IMG/VR virus record: IMGVR_UViG_3300047508_000194
Span: 1 to 39,137 of that record
Source of the DNA: a virus
Reading direction: 5' to 3' (one strand)
Length of the DNA stretch: 39,137 bases
In this document: piece after piece, positions 7,517-13,204 of the stretch
Layout: each line of letters starts with the position of its first letter
How positions within the stretch are numbered: position 1 is the stretch's first letter
Program-made: the position numbers and the translations under genes
The notes under the pieces: model-generated
Seen by the model: the letters and a program-made list of their open reading frames with translations, nothing else
Told to the model about the DNA's origin: nothing
The model's database searches: none

Positions 7517-7605
7517 GATTGAAAAGTAAATGGCCCGGAAGCGCTAATCCCGCGAAGAACAAACGCGACCAGGCCGGTGTTCAAAACCTTTGAAAGGATC
7601 GAACA

Positions 7606-7926
7606 ATGTCAACTTATTCCACAGTCCCCGCCGTCGTCAATCCCGAAATCAACCGCGATGTTGACGAGATCATCGCCAAAAGCCAGGCGGCTGGTGCCGC
7701 AATGGATCTCGCTTACCGCGAGCTCGCGGACCGCCTTCAAAGCCTGATCAACCGGATGCACGCCGCAATGGCCGAGATTGCCGAAGTCACGGGCGCCTGG
7801 CACTGCGAGTCCTGCGGCGAATACACGCTCGAGGCAATCGAGCTCGAAGATTATTCCGAGGAGCTCGGCCGCGAGGTCGACACCTACTGCCCGCGCTGTG
7901 CGCCGGCCCGCAGGGAGGTCGCCTAG
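7606..7926 (+). CDS. Zinc-ribbon protein with helical N-terminus
   Basis: A 106-residue protein and the first gene of the rightward early operon. ATG 7606 is preceded by GAAAGGATC. Residues 1-65 are helical (DVDEIIAKSQAAGAAMDLAY, then LADRLQSLINRMHAAMAEIA). The C-terminus holds a zinc ribbon: CESCGEYTLEAIELEDYSEE, then CPRCAPARREVA. The same ribbon module (C.xCGEY...CP.CAP) ends the protein at 8726-9079, so the two share an ancestor in that domain. It probably binds nucleic acid or another early protein. The exact role is unknown. Confidence 0.75.
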   Translation: MSTYSTVPAVVNPEINRDVDEIIAKSQAAGAAMDLAYRELADRLQSLINRMHAAMAEIAEVTGAWHCESCGEYTLEAIELEDYSEELGREVDTYCPRCAPARREVA

Positions 7927-8274
7927 ATGTACCTACAAGGACACCCCCAAGAAATCGAACTGATCCTCTGCGACGTGGCCGAGCTTTCGGCCCGCGTCGC
8001 GGGGATCAGGGAGGACATGCGGATCGTCGAGATGCGCGCCCTGGCTGATGTGCTCTCGGAGACGAGCGAAGCTGGGAAGCCGGTCTACTCGAACGACAAG
8101 CAGCGCGATGTGGCTCTCACAGCCAGGCTCTTCGCCGACAAGGAATATCGCGACTGGCAGTACGAGCTCCGCACGCTCGACCTGGAGCGGCAGATCAAAC
8201 TCGCCAGGGTCGAGCGGCTTCGCGCCGAATGGAATCTATATCTCATCGAGCAGCAGCAGCTGGTCACCGTTTAG
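7927..8274 (+). CDS. Coiled-coil early protein, unknown function
   Basis: A 115-residue protein starting at the ATG directly after the preceding TAG (no gap). It is mostly helical and charged (MYLQGHPQEIELILCDVAEL; later RDWQYELRTLDLERQIKLAR and VERLRAEWNLYLIEQQQL). Proteins like this often sit beside phage annealing proteins, here the Rad52-like gene 10 bp downstream. A role as recombination accessory factor is inferred from position. There is no metal-binding or catalytic motif. Confidence 0.75.
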   Translation: MYLQGHPQEIELILCDVAELSARVAGIREDMRIVEMRALADVLSETSEAGKPVYSNDKQRDVALTARLFADKEYRDWQYELRTLDLERQIKLARVERLRAEWNLYLIEQQQLVTV

Positions 8275-8284
8275 GAGGAAAATC

Positions 8285-8716
8285 ATGGTTCAGGCAATTA
8301 CATCGATTAGTAAAACAATTGAACACGAGCGCGAATCAGTGGCGAGGCCGCTGCGCTCGATCGACGATATCATCACAGACCTCTCGAAGCCGATTGCCGA
8401 GCGCCACCTGAAGTCGCGCGTCCAGGGCGGCCAGCGGATTCTGTATATCGAGTGGCACATCGCCGTCCGTTACCTGGACTACTACGCACCAGGTTGGCAG
8501 GCAACGATCACGAATGTGGCCGAGGTTGGCGGGCGCTGCGTGGTTACGGCGAGGCTTTCCGTGCCCTGCCTCGAGGGAATCATCTCCCGCGAGGCTACGG
8601 GGTCTGAGGACGTCCAGAAGGCCGGCTACGGCGATCCCTCGAGCAACGCTGAGGCCATGGCCCTCAAGCGCGCCGCGGCGAAGTTCGGACTTGGACTTTA
8701 TCTCTACCAGAAGTAG
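8285..8716 (+). CDS. Rad52-like single-strand annealing protein
   Basis: A 143-residue protein. I chose ATG 8285 because GGAGGAAAATC directly precedes it; a longer frame open to 8048 overlaps the previous gene. The core includes YIEWHIAVRYLDYYAPGW, a beta-rich middle (VAEVGGRCVVTARLSVPCLE) and a C-terminal helix NAEAMALKRAAAKFGLGLYL, the Rad52/Rad22 signature (A-LKRA--FGLG-YLY). Such proteins bind single-stranded DNA and anneal complementary strands during phage recombination and replication. The length matches the DNA-binding core of the family without the eukaryotic C-terminal partner domains. A second, different annealing protein is encoded at 13201-14031. No partner exonuclease was found next to it. 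Confidence 0.8.
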   Translation: MVQAITSISKTIEHERESVARPLRSIDDIITDLSKPIAERHLKSRVQGGQRILYIEWHIAVRYLDYYAPGWQATITNVAEVGGRCVVTARLSVPCLEGIISREATGSEDVQKAGYGDPSSNAEAMALKRAAAKFGLGLYLYQK

Positions 8717-8725
8717 GAGGAAGCG

Positions 8726-9079
8726 ATGGGAGTCAGAATCACAAACGGGACTGAAGCAGTGCTTTACTGCTCGACGACGATGTGGGCCTTCGGGCCCGTC
8801 TTCGATGACTACGATGATGCCGAAGCCTTCCTCGAATGGTGGAAGGCTAAAGATGCCCGGGATCTGCGGTTGCTTACCGATGCCGAGCTCGAGCACGAGC
8901 ATTACGAATGGCGCAAGCAGAAGGATCAGGAAGTTCAGCCGGACGGCGCGATCATGTGCGACAACTGCGGCGAGTACGTAACCGAATGGATTGAGATGGA
9001 GAGCCTCACGCCTGGGGGTGAAGCTGACAAGTTTTGCCCAAGCTGCGCCCCGCGTTATCAGAAGAAGGGAGTTGCGTGA
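8726..9079 (+). CDS. Zinc-ribbon early protein, paralogous C-terminus
   Basis: A 117-residue protein; AGGAGGAAGCG precedes ATG 8726. The N-terminal region contains YDDAEAFLEWWKAKDARDLR and an acidic helix. The C-terminus has CDNCGEYVTEWIEMESLTPG, then FCPSCAPRYQKKG, the same spacing and flanking residues as in 7606-7926. It probably chelates one zinc ion and may bind nucleic acid or protein. Its stop overlaps the next start (TGATG), so translation is coupled. Confidence 0.75.
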   Translation: MGVRITNGTEAVLYCSTTMWAFGPVFDDYDDAEAFLEWWKAKDARDLRLLTDAELEHEHYEWRKQKDQEVQPDGAIMCDNCGEYVTEWIEMESLTPGGEADKFCPSCAPRYQKKGVA

Positions 9080-9228
9080 TGAAATACGAAACATGCCACC
9101 GGTGCGGTGAGGAATTCCCGCAAGCCGAGTCAGAACCCGAAGGTACTTGCTACGCCTGCCAGCGTGCCGACTGGCATGAGGAGTATCCTGATATTGTTGA
9201 TCTTGCACCGGTGGAGGCCTGCGAGTGA
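9079..9228 (+). CDS. Tiny zinc-finger protein
   Basis: A 49-residue protein with two Cys pairs: CHRCGEEFPQ, then CYACQRADWHEEY. ATG 9079 overlaps the stop of 8726-9079 by one base (TGATG), and its own end overlaps the next gene (GTGA). The longer upstream frame is excluded by the coupled start. Probably a single zinc-binding knuckle; partner unknown. Confidence 0.7.
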   Translation: MKYETCHRCGEEFPQAESEPEGTCYACQRADWHEEYPDIVDLAPVEACE

Positions 9229-9488
9229 TCGACAAGCTTGATACCATCATCGAAGATCTCCAGCGCCTGCGGCTGGAGATATCCGGCGAGGCCTGGCTCA
9301 AGGCGAAGATCATCGCGCACAAGGCGTTCGAGGACCTCTACCATCTGCTCGGCGAGATAGATAGGAAGTGGGCGCCGATGAAGATCAACGAGACTTACCT
9401 GGATGAGCTCAAGAAGCTCGATCCGCCGAAGCGTGAGCGGGTGAAGAAGCAGGAGAAAGAGGAGGTCGCGAAAGAAGAGGCAGCGTAG
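9225..9488 (+). CDS. Charged helical early protein
   Basis: An 87-residue protein starting at GTG 9225, which overlaps the previous TGA (GTGA). Helical throughout (MIDKLDTIIEDLQRLRLEIS; AHKAFEDLYHLLGEIDRKW) with a Lys/Glu-rich tail (RERVKKQEKEEVAKEEAA). It is the last gene of the early operon, followed by a terminator at 9519-9553. The function is unknown. It may be an adaptor or anti-host protein, a guess based only on size and place. Confidence 0.7.
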   Translation: MIDKLDTIIEDLQRLRLEISGEAWLKAKIIAHKAFEDLYHLLGEIDRKWAPMKINETYLDELKKLDPPKRERVKKQEKEEVAKEEAA

Positions 9489-9518
9489 AATCAACTTGCA
9501 GCGAATTGCTGCAGATTG

Positions 9519-9553
9519 GCCCGCCAGGTCTGAACCCGGCGGGCTTCCTTTTG
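9519..9553 (+). terminator. Rho-independent terminator ending the early operon
   Basis: Perfect 7-bp stem GCCCGCC (9519-9525) and GGCGGGC (9538-9544), 12-base loop, then TTCCTTTT. A smaller hairpin precedes it (TGCAGC-GAATT-GCTGCA, 9497-9513). It separates the early operon from attP. Confidence 0.8.
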
Positions 9554-9569
9554 GAAAGTTTCAAAAATT

Positions 9570-9806
9570 AGGGGAACAATAAGGGGAATTTTGGCTACTT
9601 TGTCCCGTAAACATAAGCCGGTGAAGGGATTCGAACCCATGACCTACTGATTACGAATCAGACAAACCCGGGTTTTGGCCATTCCCAACTGTTACCCTCA
9701 TGTGCCTTAAATAGCTGCGTTTGCAAAACTTGCTGTCCAATCTGTTCCTTTTCCTTCCCTGCCAAAACCCTCGAAATCCGCATCAAAAGGGGAACATTAG
9801 GGGAAC
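9570..9806. repeat. Paired direct repeats flanking attP (candidate integrase arm sites)
   Basis: AGGGGAA occurs as two close pairs: 9570-9576 with 9582-9588 (12-bp period), and 9788-9794 with 9799-9805 (11-bp period, about one helical turn). The pairs flank the tRNA-like core at 9617-9662. The spacing and flanking position are those of arm-type binding sites for the N-terminal domain of tyrosine integrases. The 9489-9829 interval holds no convincing gene; a 60-residue reverse ORF across it is treated as spurious. Confidence 0.6.
9617..9662 (-). other. attP core: 3' half of a tRNA-Thr(CGT) gene
   Basis: On the minus strand CTGATTCGTAATCAG forms an anticodon stem with loop TTCGTAA (anticodon CGT). 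AGGTC is the variable loop, GGGTTCGAATCCC the T arm, and CACCGGC the 3' acceptor strand. No D arm or 5' acceptor strand exists upstream, where AAACCCGGGTTT (9664-9675) lies instead, so this is not a complete tRNA gene. Temperate phages integrate into tRNA 3' ends and carry exactly such a fragment, so integration would restore the host gene. It lies about 540 bp beyond the 3' end of int. Confidence 0.8.
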
Positions 9807-9829
9807 TTTTTATATGGCGTCGCCACATA

Positions 9830-10183
9830 TCAGACGGCAATGAAGAGTTGATCGAGGACTGCGAGTTGCGCGTAAGTTTCTCTCCATCGTGGACTGTTTC
9901 GCCAACCTGGCGTCATTGACCGATAGAGCACGCCGCCTGATTGCCACACTACATGTAAATGATCGTCTTTCATCCAGGCCTCGCAGTCTTTAAAGTGGTA
10001 ATTCACGAGACCCCAAGGTATCCCGCAAAGATTGCCCGTCTGAGGGTCGATAATTTCGCGCTCAGGTAATTGCCGGAAAACTGCTAGAGTGACCTGCTTG
10101 CCACTAATGGTTAGTGTTTTAACCTCGACCGTAGCCGTGTGAATCACAGCATGTTCGGCGTCCAGCTTCTTCACGAAGGCCAT
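9830..10183 (-). CDS. Unknown protein between int and attP
   Basis: A 117-residue protein; GAGGAGGAA lies 8 bases before ATG 10183, a strong ribosome binding site. It starts 18 bp after the end of int, so it is co-transcribed with int. Features include VKTLTISGKQVTLAVFRQLP, CGIPWGLVNYHFKDC and DDHLHVVWQSGGVLYRS, with a regular beta-rich look. It has no HTH or membrane segment. I do not assign a function. In the prophage it would lie at the end of the element, a usual place for accessory genes. Confidence 0.7.
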   Translation of the reverse strand: MAFVKKLDAEHAVIHTATVEVKTLTISGKQVTLAVFRQLPEREIIDPQTGNLCGIPWGLVNYHFKDCEAWMKDDHLHVVWQSGGVLYRSMTPGWRNSPRWRETYAQLAVLDQLFIAV

Positions 10184-10201
10184 TGGTACGATTCCTCCTC
10201 T

Positions 10202-11362
10202 TCAGTTGACGAGATCGTTTGATGGGACTTCCTGGCTCTCGCTTTCGCCGTGGAGACGGTCCTGGAGCTCGGCAACGCTCTTGAGCAGACTTTCATCGGT
10301 TCGTTCGTAATGACGCCGCAGGACATCGGCCCTCGTGTGAGCGCTTAGCAGCCGGACTACTTCTTCCGGGCAACCGGCTTGCAGGAGTCGCATGACTCCG
10401 GTTGCCCTCAGATCGTGAAAACGGAATTTCTCGATTCCCGCCAGGCGGCAGGCCGTCTTGAATCCATGGGTGAAATTGTTCTTGATCCCAAACACGCTCG
10501 ATTCGGGATCCTGAGTGGATAGTTCATAGAGCCGCCTGAGCTCCCGCAAGAGCCGCTTCGAGATTGGATGATGGCTCGAGCGAAGCGTTTTCGTGGTCCT
10601 CGCCCGCGTGGTGATCATGCGCTTCTCGAGGTCGACATCCTTCCAGCAGAGCTTGAGCAGGCTCCCATTTCGGAGGAGCGTGTCGATCGCCGCGATGATG
10701 ATTGGTCGGATATGCAGGCGGATACCTGAACAGTGCTCGATCAGGCGCCGCTCTTCCTCGTCTGACAAGACGCGCTCACGGCGTGTCTCGTCGGCCGCGG
10801 AGATGAGCTTCGAAAAGAGCCGATGCGGTGAGGTAATGAGCCAGTTATTGTTCTCGGCGAATGTGAATATTTGGCGGACGATTTGCAGGTCGTAGTTGAC
10901 TGACCGGAATGTCCGTTCCCTGTTCGGGTCAATGACTGAGCTGGTCGCGTGGCGCATGACTGGCGCCTTGAACCGCTCGAATCGAAACTCCTCTATATCT
11001 GCCCTGGTGATCGATTGGATTGGCGTGTCGCCGAAATAATCCGCGGCGCGCCGGACGAGGGTGCTAACCCATTTGTGGCTTGCAATTCCGCGAATTTTGC
11101 GGCCCTGGGCATAGATGGGCGGGACACAGTGAACGCGCTCATACTCAAGAGCCACTTCACGAAATGTCCGTTTATTGCCCCGAATCCCTGGCTCGTTCTT
11201 TTCGAGGCCGGCCAGGAGCTCATTGATAAGCCGGCGGGCCTCGGATCTGGTGGAGGCTGGAAGCAGACGCTCATGCCGATCGCCTTCGTCGTCTGTCCAT
11301 CGCACTCGCCCGTATATGCGGCCTTTGATGACTCGGATAGTTCCCTGCCTCAATCTGGCCAT
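10202..11362 (-). CDS. int: Tyrosine-recombinase integrase
   Basis: A 386-residue protein. The N-terminal part (1-60) is a short beta/arm-binding-like region (RVRWTDDEGDRHERLLPAST). Residues ~65-190 are the SAM-like core-binding domain (TFREVALEYERV...). The catalytic domain follows with all residues visible: Arg231 (DTLLRNGSLLKL), Lys258 (RTTKTLRSS), His316 and Arg319 (FHDLRATGVM), His342 (SAHTRADVL) and Tyr352 (RRHYERT). It catalyses site-specific integration between attP (9617-9662) and a host tRNA-Thr gene. It is transcribed leftward after the repressor gene and directly before 9830-10183. Full length, no sign of decay. Confidence 0.95.
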   Translation of the reverse strand: MARLRQGTIRVIKGRIYGRVRWTDDEGDRHERLLPASTRSEARRLINELLAGLEKNEPGIRGNKRTFREVALEYERVHCVPPIYAQGRKIRGIASHKWVSTLVRRAADYFGDTPIQSITRADIEEFRFERFKAPVMRHATSSVIDPNRERTFRSVNYDLQIVRQIFTFAENNNWLITSPHRLFSKLISAADETRRERVLSDEEERRLIEHCSGIRLHIRPIIIAAIDTLLRNGSLLKLCWKDVDLEKRMITTRARTTKTLRSSHHPISKRLLRELRRLYELSTQDPESSVFGIKNNFTHGFKTACRLAGIEKFRFHDLRATGVMRLLQAGCPEEVVRLLSAHTRADVLRRHYERTDESLLKSVAELQDRLHGESESQEVPSNDLVN

Positions 11363-11371
11363 AAGGGGGGA

Positions 11372-11845
11372 TTATTCCTTTCTCTGTTCCGTTACTTCGC
11401 GAAAATAGACGATGCACTCGCTGATATTGACCAGGTGCTTGAGGACCAGCGCCTGTTCCTTCTCGCCAAGAGCATTTGCCTCGAACGTGATGGACATGCA
11501 CTCGAGGGCAATGGCAGTCTTGAAATCCAAAGAACTATCCGGGCTCAGATGATGAAGATGGTTTCGGAGTGCTCGATGATTGCGCTTTTTCATTGGTGCT
11601 TCCCTGTCGGCCGCAACCAGCATCAAAGCTTGATCGATATCGAACTCAAGAACAGCAGCAAGTCGCTCCAGTACCGAGCGTTTGATCCCACCAGAACCTG
11701 CCTCAATGCGAACAAGAGATGAGCGGCCAATACCTGTCATCTGGGCCACTTGACGCTGGCTCAAAATTTTTTTCTGTCGTTCCTGGGCAACAAAAGCACC
11801 GAATGATTCAGAGATACCAAGGTTTTCTCTAGTCGTTTTAGGCAT
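11372..11845 (-). CDS. XRE-family repressor (CI-like)
   Basis: A 157-residue protein. An HTH_3 domain at residues ~12-70 (SFGAFVAQERQKKILSQRQV, then AQMTGIGRSSLVRIEAGSGG and LERLAAVLEFDIDQAL) is followed by a helical C-terminal domain (FKTAIALECMSITFEANALG; ISECIVYFREVTEQRKE) that could dimerise. There is no S24 peptidase signature, so SOS self-cleavage is not evident. It is divergent from the HTH gene at 11952 and just upstream of int, the classic immunity layout. The start ATG 11845 has no clear ribosome binding site and may be near-leaderless. It probably represses the rightward promoter at 11889-11918. Confidence 0.85.
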   Translation of the reverse strand: MPKTTRENLGISESFGAFVAQERQKKILSQRQVAQMTGIGRSSLVRIEAGSGGIKRSVLERLAAVLEFDIDQALMLVAADREAPMKKRNHRALRNHLHHLSPDSSLDFKTAIALECMSITFEANALGEKEQALVLKHLVNISECIVYFREVTEQRKE

Positions 11846-11859
11846 TTATAACATAAACA

Positions 11860-11888
11860 GGGCCGAATAGTGGCCACTTTTTGTCCGG
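11860..11888. promoter_or_regulatory. Candidate immunity-region operator (motif repeated inside 12064-12086)
   Basis: Three blocks, GGGCCGAA, GTGGCCA and TGTCCGG, occur in the same order at 11860-11888 and again at 12064-12086 inside the next gene, with different spacers. GTGGCCAC (11870-11877) is itself palindromic. They lie between the divergent HTH genes, where operators are expected. This may be a repressor-binding pair with one site within the coding sequence. Confidence 0.45.
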
Positions 11889-11918
11889 TTGACGCGATTT
11901 CTGGAAAGGGAGTATTCT
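11889..11918 (+). promoter_or_regulatory. Rightward promoter of the Cro-like gene
   Basis: -35 TTGACG (11889-11894), 18-bp spacer, -10 TATTCT (11913-11918). The predicted start near 11925 leaves a leader of about 27 bases before the TTG at 11952. It directly abuts the candidate operator at 11860-11888. Confidence 0.6.
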
Positions 11919-11951
11919 GTCCGCCCTCACTGAACAGCCCGGGACATTGCC

Positions 11952-12230
11952 TTGGACGCTACGCTTTACAACCCGATTCGGGTCAGAAACGCCCGCCTTC
12001 ACCGGGCTTGGACTCAAACTGAACTAGCTCGCAAGACTCAAGTAAATGTCCGGACAATTCGCCGGGCCGAAAGTGGCCATGTCCGGGCGGAAGTTCTATG
12101 GAAAATAGCCGAAGCCCTGGACGTTGAGATCGGATGGTTCCTACGCACCGAACGTCGGTCCAGAGCGAGGATTAAACGGGGGAGCCGCAAACTGATGGGC
12201 CAGTCAACTGCGACGCGGATAGAAGGCTAA
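11952..12230 (+). CDS. XRE-family HTH regulator (Cro-like)
   Basis: A 92-residue protein with an HTH domain at residues ~8-60 (VRNARLHRAWTQTELARKTQ, then VNVRTIRRAESGHVRAEVLW and KIAEALDVEIGWFL) and a basic tail (RTERRSRARIKRGSRK). It starts at TTG 11952 without a visible Shine-Dalgarno and no in-frame ATG is available, so expression is probably weak. Divergent from the CI-like gene, it is the likely Cro counterpart of the lysis-lysogeny switch. Confidence 0.8.
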   Translation: MDATLYNPIRVRNARLHRAWTQTELARKTQVNVRTIRRAESGHVRAEVLWKIAEALDVEIGWFLRTERRSRARIKRGSRKLMGQSTATRIEG

Positions 12231-12258
12231 AACTGTCCGCTTTGTCTGTCAATACTGG

Positions 12259-12278
12259 ATCTTTATCTGATTAAAGAT
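12259..12278. promoter_or_regulatory. Palindrome upstream of the second small HTH gene
   Basis: Inverted repeat ATCTTTA-TCTGAT-TAAAGAT (7-bp arms, 6-bp centre) lies 29-48 bp before ATG 12307, in the gap between two regulator genes. It is a plausible operator for the small HTH protein itself. It is distinct from the 7351/7460 and 11860 motifs. Confidence 0.5.
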
Positions 12279-12306
12279 TCTGTTCACGATATTGAACGGT
12301 GAGGCT

Positions 12307-12540
12307 ATGAACGATAGACGTCAGGTGACGGAAAAGGAGTTCGCTCAACTAGTTGGGCTCCGCCCGAAGACTCTTGGCAATTACCGTCGGGCTCAGAAGG
12401 TCAAGCATCGACGTGTGGGTAACAAAGTTTTCTATTTGCTGCCGGACGATCTTAACGCCTGGTGGGATGCGGCCTGCCGTGAAAGCCGCGGGGCGCCGTT
12501 CCGGCGTTCGTCGAAGAATGTTCTCAAACAGGTCGGCTGA
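12307..12540 (+). CDS. Small excisionase/MerR-like HTH protein
   Basis: A 77-residue protein; ATG 12307 (GGTGAGG just upstream) is preferred over an in-frame TTG at 12292. It contains VTEKEFAQLVGLRPKTLGNY, then RRAQKVKHRRVGNKVFYLLP and DDLNAWWDAAC, a winged-helix excisionase-type fold. It is immediately downstream of the Cro-like gene, so it may be the true excisionase or a second early regulator. Its stop overlaps the next start (TGATG). Confidence 0.75.
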   Translation: MNDRRQVTEKEFAQLVGLRPKTLGNYRRAQKVKHRRVGNKVFYLLPDDLNAWWDAACRESRGAPFRRSSKNVLKQVG

Positions 12541-12806
12541 TGCCCTCAACGGTTCCCAGACAGCGCCGCCACCTTCCCCGCTCGCGCGAGCTCGAATGCC
12601 CCTGGTGCGGGTCGAATCACGACGAACGCCTGTCTTGTACTTTGGACATTGCCCTGCGGGGTGAACTTATAGCGATTTCTGATCGGTTGGATCATGTCGG
12701 GCAGGAGCTTCGGAACGGCGAGTACGCAGAGACGCTCAAGAATTCCCTGAACGCGCTTTCGCTTGAGTTTAAGGGCCTCGCCGAAAAGATCCGGCTATTT
12801 CTTTGA
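12540..12806 (+). CDS. Small zinc-knuckle and coiled-coil protein
   Basis: An 88-residue protein coupled to the HTH gene (TGATG). The basic N-terminus (MPSTVPRQRRHLPRSRELE) is followed by CPWCGSNHDERLSC, a probable zinc-binding knuckle, then an amphipathic helical part (LIAISDRLDHVGQELRNGEY; SLNALSLEFKGLAEKIRLFL). Function unknown. It is followed by the structured leader at 12820-12985. Confidence 0.65.
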   Translation: MPSTVPRQRRHLPRSRELECPWCGSNHDERLSCTLDIALRGELIAISDRLDHVGQELRNGEYAETLKNSLNALSLEFKGLAEKIRLFL

Positions 12807-12819
12807 CGGAGAAGGAATC

Positions 12820-12985
12820 GGAGGGGATGACCTCCCCTTCCGCGAGTTACGCATAGCTCGCGGTGCCCCAGCGGCGCCGCGTGAATCTTTCACGAAGAGG
12901 GAGCACGCGACGCCGCTTAAAGAATTACCTCTTGTTAGTGGGTGAACCTCTTTCCGGGCGGCGTTGCTTCCGCCGCCCACTTTTT
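12820..12985 (+). ncRNA. Structured leader or small RNA upstream of the recombination genes
   Basis: Four stem-loops occur in series within a 188-bp gene-free gap: GGAGG-GGATGA-CCTCC (12820-12835); CGCGAG-10 nt-CTCGCG (12841-12862); a long stem of AGCGGCG/CGCCGCT plus CGCGTG/CACGCG with one C-A mismatch and a 20-base loop (12870-12917); and an intrinsic terminator (12956-12985). The loop of the long stem holds AAGAGG, complementary to CCTCTT at 12927-12932, so a pseudoknot is possible. Either a ~165-nt small RNA or an attenuating leader for 12995-16577 would fit. It matches no riboswitch class I recognise. Confidence 0.55.
12956..12985 (+). terminator. Rho-independent terminator/attenuator
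   Basis: Stem GGGCGGC (12956-12962) and GCCGCCC (12972-12978) with a 9-base loop, followed by AC and TTTTT (12981-12985). It lies only 10 bp before the next gene start at 12995, so it could be an attenuator and not simply the end of a transcript. Confidence 0.75.
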
Positions 12986-12994
12986 GGACTGATC

Positions 12995-13204
12995 ATGCCC
13001 GACCTGCATATCACCTACTCGGTCACTTATATCCATCCTCGCTGGTATATCACGAAGTCGGTCGGCGACGAGTGCAGGACGCTTCCGCTCCACTTCGGCA
13101 GCCGCCACGAGGCCGAATCGGTAGCAAAATTCCTCGCCAGCCAGAAGGAACGCGAATGGGCTGGAACTGCCCGCGTGGGAAGCACGCAAGGAGACGCAGC
13201 ATGA
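12995..13204 (+). CDS. Small hypothetical protein
   Basis: A 69-residue protein; ATG 12995 is the first start after the terminator. MPDLHITYSVTYIHPRWYIT is beta-rich, followed by FGSRHEAESVAKFLASQKER and a flexible end. Its stop overlaps the next gene's start (ATGA), so it is coupled to the annealing protein. The family is unrecognised. A role in recombination is inferred only from linkage. Confidence 0.6.
   Translation: MPDLHITYSVTYIHPRWYITKSVGDECRTLPLHFGSRHEAESVAKFLASQKEREWAGTARVGSTQGDAA

Noticed and set aside
8336-9322. Reverse-strand ORF of 328 codons
   Set aside because: Antisense to well-supported small genes with ribosome sites and zinc motifs. Its product is Arg/Ser-rich and low in fold-like pattern, as expected for a shadow in GC-rich DNA.
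9617-9662. Functional tRNA gene
   Set aside because: Only the anticodon arm, variable loop, T arm and 3' acceptor strand are present. The D arm and 5' acceptor are missing, so it is an att fragment.
9658-9840. Reverse 60-residue ORF across attP
   Set aside because: It overlaps the attachment core and arm repeats, has no ribosome site and no familiar sequence pattern.
10949-11722. Forward ORF of 257 codons
   Set aside because: Antisense to the integrase and repressor genes, whose catalytic residues and HTH are clear.
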